Positions 1-12,180 of a stretch of DNA of 64,000 nt are shown here, piece by piece. The notes under the pieces were generated by a model, which was given only the letters and a program-made list of their open reading frames with translations, searched no databases and was not told the origin of the DNA. Source of the DNA: Lindgomyces ingoldianus (Eukaryota; Ascomycota; Dothideomycetes; Pleosporales; Lindgomycetaceae); assembly GCF_010093535.1 (NCBI RefSeq), contig NW_022985216.1, forward strand, positions 213,029-277,028, in the 5' to 3' direction. How positions within the stretch are numbered: the stretch's first letter is position 1; every line of letters begins with the position of its first letter. The translations under genes were made by a program, and so were the position numbers.

Positions 1-446
1 ATACGCTATCATATTGCCAGTCACCGACCATCTGACAGCGTTGAACGACGTTATTCACCAATGGCTCCTCACAAAGCTTCGTTAACGAGGAGCGGGGCGG
101 CCTCGGGATCTTTACACCTTTAGAGGCAGGTACAATCCCGGCGATATCACTGGCTTTACGCTTTATCTTGCCTTTGGATATGCTATTGGCGAATAGGTAG
201 GATCCCAGGCCACCTTTATGTTATTAAGAGGCATGTTCCTTTTAGTCCTCTATTCGCATTCTAGAGGCTCCGCGCCTAGCTCCGTTACGAAAGTGCCTCC
301 GAAGCCGGCTTGACTAATGTTATCGTACAGACGAGACGCTGCACCCAACAGATATCATATCCTTAACTTTTATACCATGGTGATTCCCGTGCATAGTCCA
401 GGAGACGCCTTAGGTGTCTTTACCAGTCTCAGAGCCTCTCATTGCC
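1..446. other. Upstream region without a recognised gene
   Basis: No open frame here resembles a known protein on either strand. The stretch ends at the start codon of the copper amine oxidase gene and so should contain its promoter, but I see no clear TATA box or binding motif. Confidence 0.4.
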
Positions 447-2655
447 ATGTCATCGCAACCCCATCCGTTTGATCCCCTCTCTCCAAAGGAAATCGCGATT
501 GCAAGTACTATTCACTAGAGGAGTTGACTCAGGAACTTACTCGAATTAGGCCGCAAAAATAGTACGAGCGTTTGCGAGAGATGAATTGATTACCTTTAGA
601 GTCATTACTCTCGCTGAACCGCCGAAGAAAGAGATGATCGCATTCCTCGAAGCCATCGAAGCCAACGTTCAATCCCCATCTCCTCCCAAGAGAGTTGCTA
701 AGGTCCACGCGTATTATTCCAAAGAGTTCCACAAGATCAAGGTCGATATTCAAGCTCAAACAGCCATCTCGAATGACATTCTTCATGGGAGGCATTCCCA
801 TGTTGATTCTGCGTACATGAAGCAGGTGGAAGAAGCATGTCATCAAGATCCTCGTGTTCAGGCAGAGATACAGTCGCTTCAGCTGCCTAAAGAAGCCACG
901 GTCATTGTTGAGCCTTGGACGTATGCCACAGATGGAATGAACGATATGAACGTGAGGATAACCATGGTAGGTGGATAATTACTCGCCTATCTCGATGGCC
1001 TCTACCCGATGCTAAATACCCTTAGTGTTGGTTCTACATGCGGCTATCTGATCACTCAGATGCTAATTACTACGCCTACCCTTTGGACATCATTGCAGAA
1101 GTTTCAGAATCTCTAAAAGTCACAAAAGTTTCGCGCCTACCTTCAGGAGTCGATGAGGCGTCCTCCAATAATAAGCCTTTCGATTCTCACAAGATTCACA
1201 CTTCCAGTGAGTATCATCCAGATTTACAAGCAAACTTTCGGGAAACAACTCGCCCGCTCCAAATTTTTCAGCCAGATGGACCATCATTTCAAATCGATGG
1301 GAACTTTCTCAGCTGGGAGAAGTGGACCATGCGAGTCGGTTTCAATTATCGTGAGGGATTGACGTTGCATAACGTACAGTACGATGGGCGTAGCCTCTTC
1401 TACCGCCTCTCCTTGTCAGAAATGTTCGTTCCATACGGTGATCCACGCTGCCCATATCCACGAAAGGGTGCTTTCGATCTCGGAAATGATGGGGCAGGAG
1501 TGAATGCAAACAACCTTAAGCTTGGATGTGATTGCCTCGGGCATGTCAAGTACTTCAATTCTTGGCATGTAACAAGCACGGGGGATCCTTTGAAGATGCC
1601 GAACGTCGTCTGCTGCCACGAAATCGATGATGGGATTCTTTGGAAACATACTAACTTCCGGTCTGGCGATGCTGTTGTAACTCGGTCGCGGCTTCTTGTC
1701 CTTCAAACAATCATCACCGTACGTAGCCCCATCCATTCGCATCCTAATCCTTGTTATCTTCCCTGGTAAGCGTCACCATCCAGTAACAATCAGGCAGGTA
1801 TCTAACTACGAGTACTGCTTTCTTTTCTACTTCGGCCAAGATGCATCAATCCATTACGAGGCACGCGCAACCGGTATTTTGTCAACGGCACCCATTGGTA
1901 TCAGTGACCAGGTCCCATACGGTACGGTTGTTGCACCTGGAGTCCTTGCACCATACCACCAACACCTTTTCTGCCTCCGCATTGATCCATCCCTCGGTGG
2001 GCATCAAATTTCCGTCGTTGTGGAGGAGTCGCACCCGATGCCCTTTCCTCATCCATCCAATCCTTTTTGAGTTGGTTACGTTACCAAGTCGAAGGCACTC
2101 TCTGAAGAAACGGGCCTGGATCTTGAACATCAGAAAAATCGTGTATTCAAGATTGTCAACGAGGGTAAGGTCAATCCAATCACTGGGACTCCAGTTGGAT
2201 TCAAACTACTTCCATGTTATAGCCAAATGCTGCTGGCTCATCCGTCCTCGTACCACTCTAAGCGGTCCGAGTTTGGAGCTCACGCTGTATGGGTTACCCG
2301 GCACTCCGATGAGGAGTTATTTGCCTCTGGTGAGCATACGATGCAGTCATTGGGCGGAGAAGGCATTGCATCATGGATTAAGAGCCGCCGCGATAATGAA
2401 AAGGCTGAAACTGGGGTCCGAAATGAAGATATCGTTGTATGGCATACGTTCGGCTCAACCCATAATCCGCGGATCGAAGATTGGCCAGTGATGCCGTGCG
2501 AAAAGATGGTAGTAGGCTTGAAGCCAGTCAACTTCTTCGACAAGAATCCTGGATTGGATGTTCCCATCTCCACACAAGAGAAGAACCGGAGCGTGCTAGT
2601 TGGGACGAAAGAACTGTGCATGGCCGCGAAAGAGGTAGAAAAGCCACGATTATGA
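447..2655 (+). pseudogene. Copper amine oxidase, four exons, one in-frame TGA
   Basis: Copper/topaquinone amine oxidase oxidises primary amines to aldehyde, ammonia and hydrogen peroxide, in fungi usually in peroxisomes. Proposed exons are 447-500, 550-966, 1026-1718 and 1798-2655, all joined in phase 0 and giving 673 residues, the usual family length. The start at 447 gives MSSQPHPFDPLSPKE, typical of fungal members. Seen: catalytic-base Asp in AFDLGNDG (about residue 308); VSNYEY whose first Tyr (codon 1807-1809, about residue 392) is the topaquinone precursor; copper ligands in YHQHLF and THNPRIEDWP; C-terminus PRL, a variant peroxisomal PTS1 signal. Odd: codon 2068-2070, after NPF and before VGYVTK, is TGA, where the family normally has a small residue such as Gly. 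The frame is otherwise clean on both sides, so this is a recent nonsense mutation, a sequencing error, or an unproven readthrough. Intron 1 begins GC instead of GT. Confidence 0.88.
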
Positions 2656-3837
2656 TCTTTCCTTACCTATGAATGATGAAATGCTAGATAAACCTTGATA
2701 GAGACCGTGAAACTGTCTTGCCACTAGTTAATCTTTTCGGTCAGGGTTAGTAACCCTGGCAATGCATACATTTGTATTAGGCTAGTATGAAATATATTCT
2801 AGCAGGGAACACAAGGCGCTGTGAGAGAATGCAGGATAAGAGGTATATAGTATAGCAGAGCCATCATGAGAAAGAAAATCTTAGGGTCGGGGCGGAGGTA
2901 CGGGGGCCGTCGAGGCTTTGTACCTGCCCCTAGTCGCCTTTGAGTAGCTCAGGGGTCTAGATTACCGTCGAGGCTAGGCCCTTCTGACATCTCTTGTGTC
3001 AATTCGGCGAGGGCCTGGGGGTCAATGAGGATGCACGAGCCGCATGCTCCACCTTGGCATTCTTGGCCTTTCGGGGTGTGGGAATAGGCATCTGCCACAA
3101 GCGTCAAGTCTAAGTTGCACAGCCGCCAAAAACGCCCGTATCAAATGCAGTTCACAAAGAAATAAACGAGTCACAATTTCCGAGACTTGGAAGTAAAGGC
3201 CTGGAAGCTAGCCATCTGTTATTCCCTCAGATCATCATTCATCCTGCATCAACCACTTTGACGACAACCACAGTGCGCCCTCAATCATCTCTCCACAGCC
3301 CTCGGCAATCAGGAAATTTTCGCTCCTTCAATGATTTTACATCAACTACTATTTCCTTCCTAAAATCATGTTACACATGTTAGTGTTACATCCACTAACT
3401 GTATCTGGCAGTCCACGGGAGCAGAAATTCTTCAGCCTCACAGTTAAGCGAGTCCATTCACGGGGATGCTCCACCCTTCTATAATTAGCGCAGCGCTCGA
3501 TAGAGTAAATCCAAGGCGAAATTCTCCATCGAGGAAATCCACGACGAACTCGAAGCGCCACACGCTCATACCTTTTTCTCAACGCTAGACTTTCACGCCT
3601 CAGAAATTATAGGATGCGTAACAGGGTGCAACGTCGTTGGAGGAACGCCTGAACGGCGATTCCGTCCGTAAACATGAGCATAAATAGGGAGCACCAAAGC
3701 CGCAGAGAAGAAAGCTTTCAGCAACACCACTCCTAACCCTTTCATCACTTCGATCAGTTTTTGACACAACTCCCGAGTCCAACCCAAACCCAGTTGCATC
3801 AATCCTTCGGTCTCCCAAACCCACGCCTGCTACCAAA
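2656..3837. other. Intergenic region with one weak exon candidate
   Basis: No confident gene lies here. On the minus strand, 3120-2949 is an open stretch ending in TGA that encodes GQECQGGACGSCILIDP, with a C-x4-C-x2-C spacing, but it has no start codon and I could not join it to a first exon. The last part is the promoter and leader of the small secreted protein at 3838. Confidence 0.3.
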
Positions 3838-4189
3838 ATGAAGTTCACCGTCGCCTCCCTCGCCATCGCCATCGCTAGTTTCGCAAACCTAGCCGTCGCC
3901 GACAACTGCACACCAGGCGTTCGTTATTGCGGCTTCAATCTACTCCAGAAGGGTATGATATTCCCAACTCTACCGACATTATATCAAGCTCACATTCCAT
4001 GAAGGAGACTACCACAGAACAATTGAAATAGAACTCATAGCAATGGGGGAACCCACAACCGAAGACTCCATCAACAACTCACTCTTCCTTTGCAGAACAC
4101 GAAATGATGGGGCTATCTACTTCATGAGGCACTGCAATAATAGCGTTTGCAACGATGGTGGGCCTGGGAATAACGATTACTGTGGCTAA
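3838..4189 (+). CDS. Small secreted cysteine-rich protein (99 aa)
   Basis: Two exons, 3838-3952 and 4005-4189, are split by a 52-bp GTATGA..AAG intron, and the join is in frame (300 nt, 99 residues). A hydrophobic signal peptide (MKFTVASLAIAIASFANLAVA) is followed by a short mature chain with six cysteines in the order NC, RYCG, FLC, RHC, SVC, DYCG, presumably three disulfides. The form matches the small secreted proteins common in plant-associated and saprotrophic fungi, with YCG and LL near the start and a C-terminal NDYCG. The molecular role is unknown. Effector activity is only a possibility. The start is the only ATG that gives a signal peptide. The neighbours are unrelated enzymes, so context adds nothing. 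Confidence 0.72.
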
Positions 4190-7100
4190 GGTTAATTCAT
4201 TTTTCATTGGCCGCAGAAAGGGAAAAGAGGGTTCAGAAGACAGGGGGAATAGTGAAGATGAGATTGAGGATATTTGTAAATAGCTAAAAGAAACACTTCG
4301 CCAGTCCACGTTTAATCTCCTGCAGTTTCCTTTTCTTTTTGGAGTGCTTCCATGGTTTCTATCGCTCCTAAATGTAGCACCTGGCAACTTAACGCTCTCC
4401 CAACTGTTTCTACCTCGCTATACTACGCGTGCATCCTCTTAGTTTCTCATGTCGCCATATGAGAGGACGAAATTATCAGCGTTCTGGAGCAACTTTCCTG
4501 CCAACAAGTCCTTCTTTCCACTATTCAAATTTAACATCGTCGTCACTCGTGAAGATAGGTGGATTAGCTACCTGGGTGAATAGGCTAAATTTTGCATCTT
4601 GGTTCTGAAACTAAGCTGCGCTATGTTGGGTGCAGCTGGGGTTCAGGGCTTGAAGGGTAGCCGCTCTTGGTGGGCGTTACTACGAGCCACCGTTTGTCTC
4701 GTCCTGAGAGGAAAGATTGAAGGTTGCCTGTAGTTGCCTGCTAGTGTCGGGCTTTCAAATAGCGAGCTTATAAAGAGTTTACTATCAAACCTACCCTTCT
4801 AAGTCAGATCAACTCACTCACGTCGGCTGTTGGTACTTTGCGGTATTATTGACTCATCTCGATATCTGTGAATGGCTAGTTTTGCTAGGGAAATTCACTC
4901 TCCAGTCCACCAAACTACCCCATTGGGCGTAGGCCTTACCCAATTGTGCTTATTTTATGCCTGAGGCACCTCCCATGGCCGACCAAGCCCCCATAGAGCG
5001 GTTAACCACCCATGTCGAATACTAGTTCAGTCCTAGGAAGGAGAGAGGTGCTTGTTCCGTGACTAAACCGCCAAGGCTGTGTGCGATGAAAATGATACGA
5101 CACTTAGATAAAGCTTTGGGGTGCGTTAAAAATTATGGGGAACTGAGTTGATTGGTAAAGGGTGTATCTACGGGTCTATATATGCGGAGGAGTGGGCAAG
5201 GCAGCATATAAGAGGTTGACTGCAAACACACACAAGCAGCCTACTTAACGTAAATGTATAAGTTATGAAGTAGATAATCGTGCAGCAAGCTGGCATTAGG
5301 AAATAGAAACTCCCTCTTTAAGTTACCCGGGCCTTACTTACGACTTTAGCGCGACACCTGAGCCAGAAATCAACCTCAACGTCCACTATAAAAAGCTCAG
5401 AAGCTCTAAATGGATAAGCTTCACGACTGTGCTGAGAGGAGGTATCAATTACCCCAATATATTAGAAAATCTCCATACAATTGTTTGAAGGCAAAACCAC
5501 TAAGGCCGCAGTCCGGGCTAAGTCTACGATATAGGACTCTGTTTTTGACAAAGGTGCAAGAACGGCCGAAACGAGGAAAGAGCAAAACGATTGCAGAGCT
5601 TCACACCTGGGCGAAATGAAATTAAAGCGATGCAGTTTGGATCTTTTGGCTCTCACTGTGGAAAAAGTATGTCAGAAGAAGAGGAGATCAGTACTGCTTT
5701 TCAAAAACCACCCGAAGCCAGCCTTGCACCCGATCAAACCCTACAAGTCACGTCTAAAGAGTGGCGGGGGAAGCTTCAAGTTTAAGGCAACATAGGGCGA
5801 GGTAGGCGGACAGAGATGACTTAGACTTAATAGATTGGTTATAGTGTGTTTTACTGGAGGAGACCGGGTTCAGTGTTACAACGCAGGTGCATACTGTCAT
5901 TCTTGAGGTTAACGCCTACAAATCCTGTTGCAAGTGATATGACTTATCGGATGCGTTATGTACGAGCGAAACCATGTGTAGACTTCGTTTGACTCTGTAG
6001 AGACAATTGATTTCATACTATTAGAACGAGGTCGAAAGTCAAACTCGCGCTCTTCGCACTTCAATCGTATTTCGGTTCTTCATCGCTGCAACCATGACCA
6101 CAGGTCATGCCGCCAGTCTCGTTCTTGGAGTAAACTTGAAAAAAAATCCCACTCAGTGTACATGGTCGAGAGACTTTCCGCTCTTAACAGAGACTAGCTT
6201 TAATCAGCATTCACCGTTCACACTTCCTTCTTCAACCTTCGCGTCAGTCTTAATCCAACCTTCCCTCTTTAACTCATCTTCAGACTCGTCAAGTGCAATT
6301 GTCGTTTCCCCCATTGTGCCTTGAGCTTTAAGGTCAGAAGGAGTACGTCTTATAAAAGTATGAGCGGGTTGATTAACCTTGCGCTATCTTCAAGACAGCC
6401 CGCATCTGCTTATAGGTGACGCAAATGCTCGTGATTTGGAGTATCAGCATCAAGCTATTGAAAAATATTGATATCCCAGTATCCATCGAAAGCTTTCGTT
6501 CACCAACGAATCGTGGTGTAGGTGGCTGTGCTTGTGGCAGAGTGGCTGTTGGTAAAGAACGAGCTGACGCAGGTACAGTAGTGACTCGGACCGCCAAGAC
6601 TGAAAGAAAGCATATGTAGAGCTTCATTGCCACGGGAGATACGGCAGCGTTGGCGAAGGAAATATGGCTTTAAGTGGAAAGATAGCCCATAGGAACATGG
6701 ATTTCGAGCGAGCGATACACTACCCATCCTCAAGTCGACATTCATTCCCCATCATCGTGCCCAAATATGAAGATTGAAAATAAAAACGCTCAACTTTTGT
6801 GCTCTTCATCTTCTCGCATGGGAGAGCTGAACTCGGCCAACTTGAGAAGTGGTCTGTGCCGCAACTTGAAGATGGATGCGATGCGGGCGCTACAGGCTGA
6901 GGAGTTTAACGAATCAGACGCGAGAGATGGCTTCGCGGCTCGGAAGCGCTCTGAAGGCAACGACTGCCCCTCGCCATGACTGAATAAGAGTGCACCACGT
7001 CAAGTTCCATTCACCGGAACTTGATGGTGGCTTGCGATGTCGAGGTGGGTCGATTCGCCCTCCTGAGTGGCCGATTTAGCTTCTCCAACAAAGCTGCCCC

Positions 7101-7344
7101 TGTGTGCTAACATCCTCAGCCTACATGCGATCCAGAGACATCAACGCTGACCTCAGATTTCATCCCTCCTCTTTGCCACTCTTTTCCCTTCCTTGATTGC
7201 TTCCTTGGCCACTGTAGCTGTAGCATGTCCGACTGTGCTTGTTCTTCGCCGTCCTATTTCTCGACCTGATCGTTTTGACTTTCGGAGGACTGCCCACGGC
7301 CGCTACTGTCACTCCTTCAAGCATTCGCTTTTTGGTTCTGCCTC
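4190..7344. other. Long gene-poor interval
   Basis: Apart from one small minus-strand ORF at 6373-6627 (listed separately), I find no coding pattern that extends across a plausible intron or resembles a known family. Short ORFs around 5410, 6094, 6767 and 7239 lack recognisable features. The last 300 bases before 7345 should hold the promoter of the zinc-finger gene. Confidence 0.35.
6373..6627 (-). CDS. Possible small membrane protein (84 aa), unrecognised
   Basis: An ATG at 6627 opens an 84-residue frame with an N-terminal hydrophobic stretch (MKLYICFLSVLAV) resembling a signal peptide, a Pro/Ala-rich middle, and a second hydrophobic stretch (ISIFFNSLMLILQITSICV) followed by a basic tail. 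That could be a type I or two-span membrane protein. I do not recognise the family, there is no supporting neighbour, and an ORF this short can arise by chance. It may also be the 3' exon of a longer gene. Confidence 0.25.
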   Translation of the reverse strand: MKLYICFLSVLAVRVTTVPASARSLPTATLPQAQPPTPRFVGERKLSMDTGISIFFNSLMLILQITSICVTYKQMRAVLKIAQG

Positions 7345-9318
7345 ATGCAGCATCTAGCGCCGTCAAACCACCCATGGTCAAATGTGGATCTCAAGGGTGG
7401 TCCGCCGAGCTCACGAAACACAGATACACATGACGATAAACCAGCTTCCGTCGACCCATGGACACTGTATGAAGATGAGAGTTACCGCCATTTCTTTCGT
7501 CGATATCAAGCCAAAGAAATCATGAGAGGACACGAGCTTGCTCAAGATCAAGACCTATTCCAAATTGTCTCGAAATATACGGAAGCCGACTTGCGACTGC
7601 TGCTAATATTCATGGAAGATGGGTCTTTGGAATTTTTCAAGAAGTTAAGGATGTTCTGGGGAAGCCAGATTTTGGAATGGAGAGAATCTATCGTTACATC
7701 CTCTGCACCTACGACCAAGAGCCGATCTTCAACATCCGTGCGAGACTCTGGTTATGAATCTTGCCTCTCCGATGAGATGGACGGCTCAGCACGGCTCAGC
7801 ACTGGCTCTTGCGGTTCAACGGGACATCTGCAACTAAATTACGGCAGCCCTTCTACTAGCAGCGCGCTTACAGAACAGCCATCGCCTCTTACATGTTCTT
7901 TTGCCTCATCTTTTCCGTCTGATAGTGGTATCGAGCAGCGCCGGGAGCGCGCCCTGGAGGATTTTATGGTAGTCCGATCATCGCAGGATCTATCGAACGA
8001 GTCCGCAGACTCTAGTCCCATGGAGACGACAACTAAGTTGAGCCGGCCTAGATTGTTTGAGTGTATGTACTGTGCACAGGATTTTGTGAGATCTGGGGAC
8101 TGCCTAAACCATGAGGAGAATAACCATAGTCAACGCAAGGAATGGATATGCCCGCATTGCCAAATTCGTTCCAAGACAAAGGCCGGACATGACCGCCACC
8201 ATAGGAATCACCACTGCCAACCATGCGCAGAGCCGGAGCGAGTCGAGATTCTTTCAGATCCGAAGACAGCATGTGCATGTCCCTACTGTAGCACGCTTTT
8301 CGAAGGCATTGGATGTTTTGCGTTGCGAGCGAACCACATCAAGTTGACTCATTACAAAGTCGAGCCACGCAAGACTAAAGAGGACTTAGATCATTCTCGC
8401 ATGATCAGGATTTTACTCCGACGAGAAGGCTTCTCTGGTCAGTGGGAAAACTTCCTAGCAGGACAGGCAAAGGTACCCATGGGTTGGAAAGCAGAACACG
8501 CTAGGGAGCTAGTCGACGAGTTGGAATTTGGAGACTATCCGAAGAGCGGGCAGATTCAGCGCATCTACGATCTCGCAGACAAACGAACACTTCCTTTCAA
8601 GAGTCTCTCGAGTATGGCATACTCGCCGGGCCGCCTGCGTGAGCCCGAGGGCCGATCGATAACCCCAGTTAATATTTCGAAGGCATCAGAGATTAACGGA
8701 GGCAGTGCGAATAACCTAGGCAATGGTACCAACATCTTCGAATACAGTGAGGATACCATGGACTTCGTACTTGACCGCAGCCAGGCGCCAACACCTAAAG
8801 CTCCCGCAACGAAGATTAGCCAACGCACAAAACAAATATTGACAGCATCCATTTCGGATGAAGGCCAGTATACACCCAGTTTGCTCAATTCGGTCGCTAC
8901 TTCGCGTGTCAAATCTCGAGACGAGCAGCTCTCCCCACAGCTTCCCTTCAGCCTCCGCGGTGATGTATTCATGGGCTCGCGGAGGGATGCTTCGGAATTC
9001 CACGATACCATGCCCTTGTCCCGTAGGAATGCAACCATTGACCTTTCTCCTGCCCCACGAAACCCAACACCTCCGTCGTACTCATGGAATTGGAGTCAAT
9101 TGGATGATCCTCTAATGCGCATGGAAGATATGATGACGCACCAAATCTTAACGTCGACCCAAGCTTTGAGTAATACTCCCACATATACATCCCCAGCTTG
9201 GGAGGATGCTCTCCCTCCATCTCTTCGAGCGACTACCGCAAACAGTCCCCCCCCTGCTGCTCCTTTGCCTTGGCATCCTCAAAGACACAGCCCAAAGGGC
9301 CCTGTCTCGCGACATTGA
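7345..9318 (+). CDS. C2H2 zinc-finger protein (657 aa)
   Basis: This intronless frame encodes a 657-residue protein with three closely spaced zinc-finger-like modules: FECMYC with HEENNH (Cys240/Cys243), WICPHC with HHRNHH (Cys269/Cys272), and CPYC with HIKLTH (about residues 312-335). The N-terminal third is acidic and rich in Ser/Thr. The C-terminal 300 residues are low-complexity, Ser/Pro-rich and probably disordered, ending in a Pro-rich tail. This arrangement is common in ascomycete C2H2 proteins of unknown target, so a nuclear regulatory role is inferred from the fingers only. The ATG at 7345 is the first in frame. An upstream exon cannot be excluded because the sequence CATGCAG could also be a splice acceptor. 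No frameshift or internal stop is seen. Confidence 0.75.
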   Translation: MQHLAPSNHPWSNVDLKGGPPSSRNTDTHDDKPASVDPWTLYEDESYRHFFRRYQAKEIMRGHELAQDQDLFQIVSKYTEADLRLLLIFMEDGSLEFFKKLRMFWGSQILEWRESIVTSSAPTTKSRSSTSVRDSGYESCLSDEMDGSARLSTGSCGSTGHLQLNYGSPSTSSALTEQPSPLTCSFASSFPSDSGIEQRRERALEDFMVVRSSQDLSNESADSSPMETTTKLSRPRLFECMYCAQDFVRSGDCLNHEENNHSQRKEWICPHCQIRSKTKAGHDRHHRNHHCQPCAEPERVEILSDPKTACACPYCSTLFEGIGCFALRANHIKLTHYKVEPRKTKEDLDHSRMIRILLRREGFSGQWENFLAGQAKVPMGWKAEHARELVDELEFGDYPKSGQIQRIYDLADKRTLPFKSLSSMAYSPGRLREPEGRSITPVNISKASEINGGSANNLGNGTNIFEYSEDTMDFVLDRSQAPTPKAPATKISQRTKQILTASISDEGQYTPSLLNSVATSRVKSRDEQLSPQLPFSLRGDVFMGSRRDASEFHDTMPLSRRNATIDLSPAPRNPTPPSYSWNWSQLDDPLMRMEDMMTHQILTSTQALSNTPTYTSPAWEDALPPSLRATTANSPPPAAPLPWHPQRHSPKGPVSRH

Positions 9319-11302
9319 TTGTCGGATACCCCCAACACGGATTGTCTTGGAGTCTTTCACATGGTGTTTCTTATACCTTTGTTTCCTGGTCACATATTTC
9401 ACTTGCCCCCATCTCCGTCTAGCGAGCGTTAGTTCGTTCTTTTCCCTGTAGACTCACCTACATAAGCGCTCTTGATTTTTTGTGTCGCATTTTTGGGCGG
9501 TTTCCATGTCGGGCATTTCAAAAGTGGGTATAGCCTCACGGCTACGAGGCGGGCACACTCGGATTGTTTTTTTAATGTCGTATGGAACGGCTGGCATCTC
9601 TTTGGTTAGCATGCGATGCCACTCATGATTGGATGCGGCTACGTTCTCGTCTGCTCCAGCTGGCATATAACGTCAGCGGGAAAAGACGGGAGGTGGCGGC
9701 AAATCTGTCGTTCTAATCGTCTGTCCTGTGCTTTTCAGAGGGCCTTGATGATTACGTTGAGGCTTCTCCAATGATCCGGGACTGTAGGGTCATCTCCTAC
9801 CTTCAAGGCTGGCTCTTAGAAGAGCGCTCTATTGACTAGAGTGAATTGGATGCTGGACAGAAGCAAGCTTCTCCTATATACAGCTAAATCTAATAAAAAA
9901 AGATAACTCTAGCAAAACTGCGAACTAAATCACTCGATAAAACTATGTCACTGTGGGGACCTACATGTACGTACAGGACTTGGCCGAGTAAACCATATGC
10001 CGATGATCAACTAATCTCGACGTAAACTGTTTTTCTATTTTTTTACGTGCACGGAAAAGGGAACGAACGAATATCATGGTACACATCTCCAAAACCGAGT
10101 GTGGACGAACTTAAAGTCACGCTATGAGCTCTACGAGTACATCCCTCGAATTAAGTGACATAAACGGAATGCACACAAATGATTAGAATAAGAACAACTC
10201 GTTGATTTTATATCCGTGTAACCACAAGAAGATCCCCAATATAAGCAAGAAAGACTAAAGAACTAAAGTCTAAAGAAAAACACCAAGGCTACGTTAACAT
10301 CGAATCTAATCCAATCCATCGCTAAAAAGCTTATACAAGCAGCTGTCGTCTCCTACACATCCTCTAAATCCACACAGCCTATTCACTCTTTCCAAAGGCT
10401 TGGTAAGAGGAAAGTTGCCACCGTTGTCCGACTTAGACAGAGAGATGGAAGTACTAGTACGATCCACCTTAGCCCTATAAGCAAAATAGATGTTAAGTAG
10501 TTGAAGTTCTGGTTGATGACATCAGACACTGCACACCATATGAGAGGGCAGACCACACAACTGTGCAGCCAAACGCAAAAAATTTCTCGGTTGCCGTAGA
10601 AATAAGGAGCCAAGTGATGCTGCTGCGTAATATGGCCACCTTCTCCTGGTTGCATTTTCATTCAATTTTGCGTGGACTGCCCAAGCGTCGCCGCTCGGTT
10701 CAGTAAGATCGAGACAGTTAGAGAATAATCGAAGGATTTGGATCTTAGTATAGGCGTGCAAGTCTCGGGCATTGGCCACGAACAGTATAATGGGAAATCT
10801 GACGTATTGTTCTGCATGTTTTGCCATGCTCGCTTCACCCCTTGACACTTGCTTAACGCCCAATATTCTCATCCATATTGCGGAGTAAAATGCGAACGAA
10901 GTAGGAGACTCGAACTTTCCGTCACTGCTTCCTGTATCGTCCTCGAGATGGAGTGTTGTTTTGCGGACCCATATACAATCGAAAGCGACGCCATATCTTG
11001 ACGTTTAGTGGCAGACGTGCGACCGTGAGGATTTGGAGGTGGTGGGGTAGGGATTGGCACCTACTTTGACAAATAGGGCCTTGTTGCTAAGTGAAGCCGG
11101 CTGGAAGGGTTTCTTGCTGTCCACAGTCTGCGCATCCGTAGAGTATTCTAGAGAAGAGGATGGCTTAAAACACATTACTCGGCTGATGGCCTGTGATAAT
11201 TTTTCTTCAACTGCCCCACTGTAGTAGATTTATAGGTACTAGAATTCATTACTTCTATTAGTTATTAAGTCTTTCAACTAGCTTATTAGAAGCGCTAAAA
11301 TA
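9319..11302. other. Gene-free flank leading into an AT-rich block
   Basis: No protein family is recognisable. Minus-strand ORFs at 9454-9666 and 10383-11060 overlap one another in different frames and show no motifs. Base composition becomes steadily more AT-rich after about 9.9 kb, towards the repeat that begins near 11303. Confidence 0.35.
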
Positions 11303-12180
11303 ATATAACGTACCTAACAGGTTGGCCAGCCACACAGGTTGGCCAGCCACTTTTGCCAAGCCCCCACTAAACTCTACCTATCTACATAATGCCTTAACAA
11401 CAACACTAGATTAAATCTTCTAAAGAACATTAGATACAGCTTACTTTTTAAGCTTTTAAATAAGACTTAAAACTTTTCTTATAACACACTATAGCTATCT
11501 ATAATGTTTTTTACATAACACTAAGCAATTAACGCGCTAGACAGCCTTTACAAGCAAAATGCTAGCCTAAATTAAGAAATCTAACTAAGCTTAAAAAAAA
11601 AGTAGTTATTAAGTACATACTTAAGCTTATTACACATAAATTTCTTTTTAAGCTTATAGCTATAGCTAATATAGCTAATTCCTTGCCTATAAAGTGTAAT
11701 CTAGGCTAGGTTAGCTTAAACTAGACTAGTATATAGGTTAAGCACTACTCTAAGTTTATAATAAAGTTTAATTATAAGTATAATTATAAAAGAGTGCTTT
11801 ATAAAGATCTAGAGGTTATCTAAAGCTAGTTTTACTTAGTAGCTAATATAAAAGCTAAGTACAGTATCTAGAATAAAAATAAGTATAACTTTAATAAGTT
11901 AAGCTTTATAATAAGCTAAATATTAACTAGAGTAGTTATTATAGCTTTAAAAAAAATAAAAACAGCTAAAAGTAATATAGTAAAGTAATAAAAAGTAGAT
12001 AATAGTTATCTAAAGCATTAATGTAATAAAGTAGGCTATAAGATTATAAAGCTTTAAGCAGCAAATAAAGCTACTATGTAATATAAATTATATAAAAAAA
12101 AGTAAATTTAGGTAAAAAAAACTTTAATAGTTAAGAATAAAGCTTATTTAACTACTCTAAAAGAGTTTAGAGCGCGTAGT

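Noticed and set aside
8565..9038. 157-residue minus-strand ORF within the zinc-finger gene
   Set aside because: It is antisense to a well-supported coding frame and has no recognisable domain.
10900..10930. tRNA-like B box (GTTCGAGTC on the minus strand)
   Set aside because: The flanking bases do not form a T-stem and no matching A box or cloverleaf is found.
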